DNA from: an uncultured Eubacteriales bacterium
Lineage (GTDB): Bacteria; Bacillota; Clostridia; Oscillospirales; Oscillospiraceae
Assembly (NCBI GenBank): GCA_900548795.1
Contig: URLT01000071.1
Span: forward strand, 1-9,828
Direction of reading: 5' to 3'
Length of the DNA stretch: 9,828 bases
Shown: positions 1 through 6,311 of the stretch, in pieces
Numbering within the stretch: the stretch's first letter is position 1
Layout: each line of letters opens with the position of its first letter
The notes under the pieces: model-generated
Databases searched by the model: none
Seen by the model: only the letters and a program-made list of their open reading frames with translations
Told to the model about the DNA's origin: nothing
Made by a program: the position numbers and the translations under genes

Positions 1-620
1 CCCGCCGAGGCCGCCGCGCCGAGGCTGATGCCGACGATGGACGCGCCGGAGGCCAGCGCCAGATCGTCCGTGGCGCGCTTGACGAGCCACGCGAAGCTCA
101 GGCCGAGCAGAAGCTTGCCCAGCGCCTCGATGACCTGACTGACGGCCGTCGGGGTCATGTCGCCCTGCCCCTGGAAGAAGCCGCGGCAGGCCGAGGCGAC
201 GCAGATGCACAGCACGGCAGGGCCGAGCGCAAAGATCGAATACCACGCGTTCGGCATGGACATGACGTCCGTGGCCAGCCACTTCGGGAAGAGCATCATG
301 ACGCCCGTTCCGAGGAAGCCGATGATGAGATAGGCGGTCATGGCCGTGCGGAAGATGCGCTGCATCTGCTTGCCGTTGCCGCGGGCGCGCGCCTCGGAGA
401 CCATGCGGCTCATGGCCACCGGCAGGCCGGTCGTCGAGACGACCAGCAGCACGGTGTAGATCGCATAGGCCTTGTTAAAATAGGCGAAGCCCTGCGAATC
501 GATGATCTGGTTCAGCGGCAGCTTGTAGAGCATACCGATGACCTTGACGACAATGGTCGAGATCGAGAGGATCGCGGCGCCGGTCAGGAAATTTTGCTTT
601 TTTTCGGGTTGGTTGCTCAA
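1..620 (-). CDS. SpoVB/YtgP-family flippase (MOP superfamily), N-terminal part only
   Basis: The gene is cut by the left edge; about 206 N-terminal residues are visible and the C-terminal half or more is missing. It is a polytopic membrane protein with several hydrophobic segments. The N-terminus has the pattern of Bacillota SpoVB/YtgP proteins: a short charged tail, FLTGAAILSISTIVVKVIG, then YKLPL, and STTGLPVAMSRMVSE at about 62-76. A FFQGQGDMTPTAVSQ stretch near 142-156 is also characteristic. Family members move undecaprenyl-linked precursors (lipid II or other polysaccharide units) across the membrane; the exact substrate cannot be told from this fragment. The start is TTG at 620, because the upstream in-frame codon run is closed by the stop of the preceding gene at 645-647. 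It lies 24 bases after mtaD on the same strand, so the two are probably co-transcribed. Confidence 0.85.
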   Translation of the reverse strand, partial: MSNQPEKKQNFLTGAAILSISTIVVKVIGMLYKLPLNQIIDSQGFAYFNKAYAIYTVLLVVSTTGLPVAMSRMVSEARARGNGKQMQRIFRTAMTAYLIIGFLGTGVMMLFPKWLATDVMSMPNAWYSIFALGPAVLCICVASACRGFFQGQGDMTPTAVSQVIEALGKLLLGLSFAWLVKRATDDLALASGASIVGISLGAAASA

Positions 621-636
621 GAGGATCCATCCTTCC
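621..636 (-). promoter_or_regulatory. Ribosome binding site fixing a TTG start for the flippase
   Basis: On the minus strand GGAAGGA (636-630) lies 9 bases before TTG (620-618). An ATG at 630-628 overlaps the end of this site but is out of frame with the flippase, so it is not the start. The stop codon of mtaD is in the same frame just upstream, leaving TTG as the only plausible initiator. Confidence 0.65.
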
Positions 637-644
637 GGAAGAAA

Positions 645-1958
645 TTATTTTGCGTTCGCGGGGAAGAGCCTCGGCATGACATAACTGCGCAGCTCCTCGA
701 CGACCTTCGGCAGGTCAATGGTCATGTACTCCCCGGCGGCATAGAGGATCTTGCCGCGCACCATGGTCATGACGACGTCGTTGCCGTGAACGGCATAGGT
801 CAGGTGGCTCATGACGTTGTGGCAGGGCATCAGGTGCGGCTGGGTGAAGTCGAGCAGGATCAGGTCGGCGTCCATGCCGAGCTTGATCATGCCGCACTCG
901 GCCTCGCGCCCCTGCGAGCGCGCGCCGCAGACCGTCGCCATCATCAGCGCCGCCTGCGCCGGCAGCGCCCGCGGATCGAGCGAGTCGACCTTGGCCAGCA
1001 GCGAGGCGGCCTTGATCTCCTCAAACATATCGAGGTTGTTGTTCGAGACGTTCGAGTCCGTGCCGAGGGCGACGTTCATCCCGGCCTTGACCATCTGCTC
1101 GACCTTGGCGATGCCGGAGGCCAGCTTCATGTTGGAGACGGGGTTGTGCACCGCGCTCACGCCGCGCTTGGCCAGCAGCTTCATGTCGTCCGGCTCGAGC
1201 CAGACGCAGTGCGCCGCGCTCGCCGGGCCGTCAAAGACATGGTGGCAGTCGAGGAGCTGCGCCGGGGTCAGGCCGTAGCGCTCCTTGCACTGCTCGTGCT
1301 CGAGCTTCGTCTCGGAGAGGTGGATGTGCATCCGCAGACCCTCGCTCTGGCAGTATTCGCTCAGCGCCTCCCAGAGGCGGTAGTCGGAGGTGTATTCGCC
1401 GTGGATGGACGCGTCGATGCGGATGCGGCCGTTGTCATAGCCGTGCCATTTTTCCTTGATGGCGACCAGCTCCTGGCAGGCGGGGTTCGTGTCGAAGCAG
1501 AACTCCTCGCCAAAGAGCGTCGCGCCGCGGGAGATGTTGGCCTTGATGCCGCTCTCTGCGACCGCCTCGCAGACCTCGTCGCAGAAGGTGTACATATCCG
1601 AGACGGAGGTCGTGCCGAAGCGCAGGCACTCGGCCAGCGACAGCAGGGTCGCGGCCTTCACGCAGCGGCCGTCGAGATGCTCCTCGGTGGGGAAAATGTA
1701 GTCCTTGAGCCACGTTTGCAGCTCGGTGTCGTCGGCGAAGCTGCGCATCGGCGACATGGCCAGATGGGTGTGGCAGTTGATGAGGCCGGGCATAAGCACC
1801 ATGCCCTCGCCGTTGATGATCTGCTGCGGCTTTTCCTCGGGGGCTTTGCGGGAGAGATAGCTGATCTTGCCGTCCGTCACGCCGACAAAGGCCGAGAAGA
1901 GCACGCGCAGATCCTCGTCCATTGTCACGACGGTCACGTTGGAAAAAAGTGTGTCCAT
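645..1958 (-). CDS. mtaD: 5-methylthioadenosine/S-adenosylhomocysteine deaminase (amidohydrolase)
   Basis: A 437-residue cytosolic amidohydrolase of the MtaD/TrzA-like group, expected to deaminate 5'-methylthioadenosine and S-adenosylhomocysteine to their inosine forms, recycling by-products of SAM use. The metal site is visible: H63 and H65 (NCHTHLAMSP), H213 in HIHLSE with the likely catalytic E216, H250 in AAHCVWL, and D301 in LGTDSNVSNNN. The stretch HNPVSNMKLASGIA (271-284) is typical of the family, and length and motif order are full and normal. The frame stays open upstream to about 2045, but ATG at 1958 is preferred: it has an AAGGAAGGA ribosome binding site 7 bases away, the conserved family N-terminus starts there, and the extension would run into a repeat element. 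The flippase gene follows after 24 bases. Substrate specificity within this deaminase group is inferred; guanine or other deaminases are less likely. Confidence 0.87.
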   Translation of the reverse strand: MDTLFSNVTVVTMDEDLRVLFSAFVGVTDGKISYLSRKAPEEKPQQIINGEGMVLMPGLINCHTHLAMSPMRSFADDTELQTWLKDYIFPTEEHLDGRCVKAATLLSLAECLRFGTTSVSDMYTFCDEVCEAVAESGIKANISRGATLFGEEFCFDTNPACQELVAIKEKWHGYDNGRIRIDASIHGEYTSDYRLWEALSEYCQSEGLRMHIHLSETKLEHEQCKERYGLTPAQLLDCHHVFDGPASAAHCVWLEPDDMKLLAKRGVSAVHNPVSNMKLASGIAKVEQMVKAGMNVALGTDSNVSNNNLDMFEEIKAASLLAKVDSLDPRALPAQAALMMATVCGARSQGREAECGMIKLGMDADLILLDFTQPHLMPCHNVMSHLTYAVHGNDVVMTMVRGKILYAAGEYMTIDLPKVVEELRSYVMPRLFPANAK

Positions 1959-1988
1959 AACGAATTCCTTCCTTCTGTTTTCTGTATG

Positions 1989-2017
1989 ATTATAGGGAAG
2001 CTCTGATTCAATCGCAA
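1989..2017 (-). promoter_or_regulatory. Predicted sigma-A-type promoter of mtaD, overlapping the repeat element
   Basis: On the minus strand a perfect -10 box TATAAT (1994-1989) follows TTGCGA (2017-2012, 4 of 6 matches to TTGACA) with an exact 17-base spacer. The expected transcription start is near 1982, giving a leader of about 24 bases before the mtaD ATG. The -35 box and most of the spacer lie inside the terminal repeat of the mobile-looking element, while the -10 box is outside it and shares bases with the flanking ATAG duplication. Confidence 0.6.
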
Positions 2018-2225
2018 GAGTGGTCAGCGAGGGATTTTGTTCCAAATTGAGGTTTGGAAATTGCAGGAATACTTTGTGTATTTCAAGATTTTCAAACCGA
2101 TAAGTTGGGGCAAAAGACCCGCTGAGCGCCGCAGCCGATTGATTCAGAGGTTCCCAAGATTTTCAAACCGATAAGCTGGGGCAAAAGACCCGCTGAGCGC
2201 CGAAGCTGATTGATTCAGAGGTTCC
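1996..2225. mobile_element. MITE-like palindromic element with terminal inverted repeats and ATAG duplication
   Basis: The left end reads GGAAGCTCTGATTCAATC (1996-2013). The right end (2208-2225), read on the other strand, is GGAACCTCTGAATCAATC, matching at 16 of 18 positions. ATAG lies directly outside both ends (1992-1995 and 2226-2229), as expected of a 4-base target-site duplication. The similarity continues inward: 1996 to about 2062 aligns by hand, imperfectly, with the reverse complement of 2084-2154 over the whole arm, so the unit is a long imperfect palindrome around a central stretch at about 2063-2083. It has no coding capacity. It fills nearly all of the gap between hemZ and mtaD, ending 8 bases before the hemZ stop codon. 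The ends and 4-base duplication would suit a derivative of a DDE-transposase element (IS5-like is a guess), moved by a transposase encoded elsewhere. Confidence 0.65.
2084..2225. repeat. Two tandem 71-base direct repeats (right arm of the element)
   Basis: Copy 1 (2084-2154) and copy 2 (2155-2225) have a period of exactly 71 bases and differ at only three positions: T/C at 2105/2176, C/A at 2132/2203 and C/T at 2136/2207. Both begin CAAGATTTTCAAACCGATAA and end GATTGATTCAGAGGTTCC. Each can pair with the diverged inverted left arm at 1996 to about 2062, so two alternative hairpins are possible in DNA or RNA. No open reading frame or RNA gene is recognised. Confidence 0.9.
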
Positions 2226-2233
2226 ATAGTTGG

Positions 2234-3691
2234 TTACTTTTCGCTCTGCTCCAAAAGCTCGAAGGCACGCGCCTTCTGCGCCAGCACGTCGTCCAGACGC
2301 GCCAGATACTGCTGGGGAAATTTCGGGTTGTGGAAGCGCTCGAGCGTGCCGTCTGGGCGGTTGATCTTGGTCATTGCGCCGCCGCCGAGGGAGAGGATCG
2401 AGTGCAGCTCCTCCATCATATAAATATTATATAGCCCGGCGTAGCCCGGCTTGCACCAGCCCACGTTTTCAAAGCTGCCGGACATATATTTCTGCCGGTA
2501 GAGATAGTACGGCGCGTAGCCGTGCCCGCGCAGGGCGCGCTCGGCGTATTGCAGCATCTGCCCCACCTCCTCGGCCGAGGGGAGCGCGAGCTGCCGCATG
2601 GCAAGCTCGGCGCCGCGCTTGAGCGCGAGGGTGTGCACCGTTATGTTGCTCGGCTCGAGCGCCAGCACGGCGTCGAGCGAGGCGGCGAAGGACGCCGGGG
2701 TGTCCTCGGGCAGGCCGGCGATCAGATCCATGTTGATGCCGTCGAAGCCCGCCCGTCGCGCCGCCTCATAGGCCGCGACGGTCTGCGCGGCGGTGTGGCG
2801 GCGGCCGACGGCGCGCAGCACGGCGTCGTTCATCGTCTGCGGATTGATGCTCACGCGGTCGCAGCCGCCCTCGCGCAGGACGCGCAGCTTCTCGTCGTCG
2901 AGCGTGTCCGGCCGGCCGCCCTCCACGGTATATTCTATCAGACCGCTGAGGTCAAAATGTGTCCGAATTGCGTCGGTCAGCCGCCGAAGCTGCTGCGCCG
3001 AGAGGGTCGTGGGCGTGCCGCCGCCGATGTAGAGCGTGCGCACGCGGCGTCCGGAGGCAGCCAGCAGCCGCCCGACCTGCTCCGTCTCGCGCAGGAGCGC
3101 GTCCAGATACTGCGGCAGCAGGGCGGCGGTCTTTTCGGTGCTGGCGCTGACGAAGCTGCAATAGACGCAGCGCGACGGACAGAACGGAATGCCGATATAG
3201 ACCGACACGTCGTTCGGCTCGAGCCGCCTCACGGCCTCAGCCGTGGCAAGGCTTGCCTCGACGCAGAGCCGACGCCGGGCGGGGCTGACGCGGTAGCGCT
3301 CGCGCAGCAGCCGGTCGGCGTCCGCGGCCGTGCCGCCGCTCAGAAGGCAGCGGGTGGTCAGCTTCGTCGGGCGCACGCCGGAAAGGCTCCCCCACTCCGG
3401 CGGGTCGCGGAGCTGCACGGCCGCGTCATAGTAGGCGTTCTGCAGCAGACGACGCCGGGACGGGACGTCCGCCCGGTCGGCGCGCAGACGGCGCACCGCC
3501 CGGACGGTTTTCCCGTGCAGGGTCAGCTCGGCCGTCGCCGTCAGCCACGTTTTGCCGACGTGCAGCGCCGAGACTGCGCCGTCGCCCGAGAAGGGCGCGT
3601 CGACCGGCTCCATCGGCTCGTCCGGAAAGAGGGCGAGCTGCAATTGTTCCACAGCGTAGCGGTCGTCATGACCGCGCAAAAGTAGCTTCAT
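2234..3691 (-). CDS. hemZ: HemZ-type radical SAM protein (oxygen-independent coproporphyrinogen oxidase-like)
   Basis: A 485-residue radical SAM protein. An N-terminal domain of about 160 residues carries GSLSGVRPTK (101-110), a HemZ hallmark. The radical SAM core follows, with VYIGIPFCPSRCVYCSF holding the [4Fe-4S] ligands C171, C175 and C178, then YIGGGTPTTL (221-230), EYTVEGGRPDTL (253-264) and MDLIAGLPEDTP. The C-terminus has the HemZ signature ENVGWCKPGYAGLYNIYMMEE. The family is named for B. subtilis HemZ, assigned to anaerobic oxidation of coproporphyrinogen III. It lacks the fourth cysteine of the CxxxCxxCxC motif of HemN, so the reaction should be treated as likely rather than shown. 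Translation is probably coupled to mutS: TGAGG (3701-3697) contains the mutS stop codon and lies 5 bases before the hemZ ATG. No other heme-synthesis gene is in the window. Confidence 0.85.
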   Translation of the reverse strand: MKLLLRGHDDRYAVEQLQLALFPDEPMEPVDAPFSGDGAVSALHVGKTWLTATAELTLHGKTVRAVRRLRADRADVPSRRRLLQNAYYDAAVQLRDPPEWGSLSGVRPTKLTTRCLLSGGTAADADRLLRERYRVSPARRRLCVEASLATAEAVRRLEPNDVSVYIGIPFCPSRCVYCSFVSASTEKTAALLPQYLDALLRETEQVGRLLAASGRRVRTLYIGGGTPTTLSAQQLRRLTDAIRTHFDLSGLIEYTVEGGRPDTLDDEKLRVLREGGCDRVSINPQTMNDAVLRAVGRRHTAAQTVAAYEAARRAGFDGINMDLIAGLPEDTPASFAASLDAVLALEPSNITVHTLALKRGAELAMRQLALPSAEEVGQMLQYAERALRGHGYAPYYLYRQKYMSGSFENVGWCKPGYAGLYNIYMMEELHSILSLGGGAMTKINRPDGTLERFHNPKFPQQYLARLDDVLAQKARAFELLEQSEK

Positions 3692-3698
3692 AGGCGCC

Positions 3699-6290
3699 TC
3701 AAATCATCTTTTTCAGCTCAAACAGGGCGTTCATCGCCTCAATGGGCGTCATCGTCTCCACGCTGAGCTGCTCCAGCCGCTTGCGCAGACTGTCGTTTTC
3801 CAAATTGGTCATGGAGATCTGGTCGTCCGCCGCGACGCGCACGGTCTTGACCGGCGCGCCGTTTTCGAGCTTTTTCAGCAGCTCGCGCGCGCGGCGCACC
3901 ACGCGGTCGGGCAGGCCGGCCAGCTTGGCGACCTCGACGCCGTAGGAATCGTCGGCCGCGCCGGGGACGATCTTGCGCAGAAAGACGATCTCGCCGTCTC
4001 GCCTGCGCACGGCGATGTTATAGTTCCGCACGCCCTCCAGCTCGTTTTCGATGTCGGTCAGCTCGTGGTAGTGCGTGGCGAAGAGCGTTTTTGCGCCGAG
4101 GCGCTTCGGGTCGGCGGCGTACTCGAGCACGGCGCGGGCAATGGCCATGCCGTCAAAGGTCGACGTGCCGCGCCCGATCTCGTCGAGCACGAGCAGCGAC
4201 CGGCTCGTCGCGTGGGTCAGGATCTCCGCCACCTCGCTCATCTCGACCATGAAGGTCGATTTGCCGGTGGAAAGATCGTCCGACGCGCCGATGCGCGTGA
4301 AGATCCGGTCGACCACGCCGATGCGCGCCGAGGCCGCCGGAACAAAGCAGCCGATCTGCGCCATCAGGACAATGAGCGCGACCTGCCGCATATAGGTGGA
4401 TTTTCCGGCCATATTCGGGCCGGTCAGAATGGCCACGCGGCTGCTCTGCGTGTCGAGCGCCGTGTCGTTGGGAACAAACAGGCTGTCCTTGAGCACCTGC
4501 TCAACGACCGGATGCCGCCCGTCGCGGATCGTGATCGCGCCGGAAAAATCGACCTCCGGCCGGCAATAGCCGTATTTGACCGAAATATGCGCGAAATCGG
4601 CCAGCACGTCCACCGCGCCGACGGCGTTGGCCGTGCGCAAAATGCGGTCGGACTGTGCCGCGAGCTTCTGCCGCAGCGCCTGAAAATGCTCGTATTCCAG
4701 CGCGGCGATGCGATCCTTGGCCGTGAGGATGGTGTTTTCCAGCTCCTTCAGCTCCGGCGTGATGAAGCGCTCGCCGTTCACGAGCGTCTGCTTGCGGATG
4801 TAGCTGTCCGGGACCTGCCCGACCTGCCCCTTGGCCACCTCGATATAATAGCCGAACACGCGCGTGTAGCCCACGCGGAGGTTTTTGATGCCGGTTTTCT
4901 CCTTTTCCTGCGCCTCAATGGCCGCGAGCGTCCCCTTGCCGCCGCTGAGCACGTCGCGCAGGCGATCAAGCTCGGGATCGTAGCCGTCGCGGATCAGGCC
5001 GCCCTCGCGGACGGTGAAGGGCGGCTCGTCGACGATCGCGGCGTCGATCTCGTCGCACAGGTCGGTCAGGTCGCTCGTCTCGTTGAGCAGCGCCGCAAAG
5101 ATCGGGGCGGCCAGCCTGCCGATCATGTCGCGCAGCTTGGCGACCGGCCGGCAGCCGCCGCTCAGGGCGACAAGGTCGCGGGCGTTGGCGGCGCCGGTGA
5201 CGATGCGCGCGGTGACGCGCTCGAGGTCGCTCACGCCGCTGAGCGTCTGCCGCAGCTCCTCGCGCTCGAGCGTCCGCTTGCTCAGCTCCTCCACGGCGCA
5301 GAGCCGCTGGGCGATGCGCTTGGGCTGCATGAGCGGCTTTTCCAGCCAGCTCCGCAGGGTGCGGCTGCCCAGAGAGCAGCAGCATTGGTCGAGCACCCAG
5401 AGCAGACTGCCGCGCTTTTCGCCGCTTCGGAGCGTCTCGGTCAGCTCCAGATTGCGCCGCGCGGTGAGATCCAGCTCGAGAAAGCGCCCGGTGTCGTAAT
5501 ATTCCATCGAGCGCACGTGCGACAGGCTGACCTTGCGCAGCTCGCGCAGCGTCCGCAGCAGCGCGCCGGCGCTGCGCCAGAGCACGGGCTGCTCGGCGAT
5601 GCCCAGCTCGGCAAGGCTCTTGCCGAACTGCTCCTGCACGGTCTTCGCGGTGGTCTGCGCGTCAAAAAGCGCCGTTGCGCCCTGATCGGCGCAGCAGCTC
5701 AGGCGCTCGTTGAGCGCCGCGGTGAGGGTTTTGTTATGCGACGCCTCGCCGCCGCGCAGCACCTCCGCCGGGGCGAAGCGCCCCAGCTCGGAGATCACGC
5801 GGTCGACGGCCAAGCCGCCGTCGCAGCAGGTGAGATAAAACGCGCCGGTCGAAATGTCGCAGAAGCTGACGCCGTAGACGCCGTTTTCTCCGAAGACGCA
5901 GGCGAAATAGTTGTTGCGCGACTCGTCGAGCATCGAGCTTTCCACGACCGTGCCGGGCGTGACGATGCGCACAATGTCTCGCCGCACCAGCCCCTTGGCC
6001 AGCGCGGGATCCTCCATCTGCTCGCAAATGGCGACCTTATAGCCCCGCTGCACGAGCCGCGCGATGTAGGCCTCGGCGGCGTGGTAGGGTACGCCGCACA
6101 TCGGCGTCTGATCCTGCTTTTCCTTGCCGCGGTCGCGGGTGGTCAGCGTGAGATCCAGCTCCTTGGCCGCAAGACGGGCGTCGTCGTCGAACATCTCATA
6201 AAAATCGCCCAGCCGAAAGAACAGGATGCAGTCGGGCTTCTGCTCCTTGATCTCCAGATATTGCCGCTTCATCGGCGTGATTTCCGCCAT
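3699..6290 (-). CDS. mutS: DNA mismatch repair protein MutS
   Basis: A full-length 863-residue MutS1. It binds mismatches and small loops in DNA as a dimer and uses ATP to signal repair. The mismatch-reading motif F30-Y31-E32 lies in LGDFYEMF. The connector, lever and clamp regions follow at roughly 125-560. The ATPase domain has Walker A TGPNMAGKST (623-632), the signature region around DDLSTGKSTF (671-680), Walker B VLDEIGRGTSTFDG with D703-E704, and ATHYHEL (738-744). The C-terminal helical segment ends in MTPIEAMNALFELKKMI, usual for Bacillota MutS. The ATG start at 6290 has AAGGAGG (6307-6301) 10 bases upstream. It lies 21 bases after miaB and 7 bases before hemZ on the same strand. No mutL follows, although mutL commonly neighbours mutS in related bacteria. 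Confidence 0.97.
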   Translation of the reverse strand: MAEITPMKRQYLEIKEQKPDCILFFRLGDFYEMFDDDARLAAKELDLTLTTRDRGKEKQDQTPMCGVPYHAAEAYIARLVQRGYKVAICEQMEDPALAKGLVRRDIVRIVTPGTVVESSMLDESRNNYFACVFGENGVYGVSFCDISTGAFYLTCCDGGLAVDRVISELGRFAPAEVLRGGEASHNKTLTAALNERLSCCADQGATALFDAQTTAKTVQEQFGKSLAELGIAEQPVLWRSAGALLRTLRELRKVSLSHVRSMEYYDTGRFLELDLTARRNLELTETLRSGEKRGSLLWVLDQCCCSLGSRTLRSWLEKPLMQPKRIAQRLCAVEELSKRTLEREELRQTLSGVSDLERVTARIVTGAANARDLVALSGGCRPVAKLRDMIGRLAAPIFAALLNETSDLTDLCDEIDAAIVDEPPFTVREGGLIRDGYDPELDRLRDVLSGGKGTLAAIEAQEKEKTGIKNLRVGYTRVFGYYIEVAKGQVGQVPDSYIRKQTLVNGERFITPELKELENTILTAKDRIAALEYEHFQALRQKLAAQSDRILRTANAVGAVDVLADFAHISVKYGYCRPEVDFSGAITIRDGRHPVVEQVLKDSLFVPNDTALDTQSSRVAILTGPNMAGKSTYMRQVALIVLMAQIGCFVPAASARIGVVDRIFTRIGASDDLSTGKSTFMVEMSEVAEILTHATSRSLLVLDEIGRGTSTFDGMAIARAVLEYAADPKRLGAKTLFATHYHELTDIENELEGVRNYNIAVRRRDGEIVFLRKIVPGAADDSYGVEVAKLAGLPDRVVRRARELLKKLENGAPVKTVRVAADDQISMTNLENDSLRKRLEQLSVETMTPIEAMNALFELKKMI

Positions 6291-6311
6291 GAGCAGATCC
6301 CCTCCTTGCGC

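Noticed and set aside
594..2006. A 470-codon plus-strand frame opposite mtaD
   Set aside because: It is antisense to a well-supported amidohydrolase, has no recognisable domain, and its composition is that of a shadow frame.
1959..2045. A 29-residue N-terminal extension of mtaD
   Set aside because: It has no good ribosome binding site, crosses the promoter and repeat element, and precedes the conserved family start at 1958.
1996..2225. CRISPR array or structured riboswitch in the hemZ-mtaD gap
   Set aside because: There are only two direct copies with no spacers between them, and no known riboswitch core is recognised; terminal repeats plus a target duplication fit a mobile element better.
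2522..3685. A 387-codon plus-strand frame opposite hemZ
   Set aside because: Antisense shadow of a clear radical SAM gene, with no ribosome binding site or domain that I recognise.
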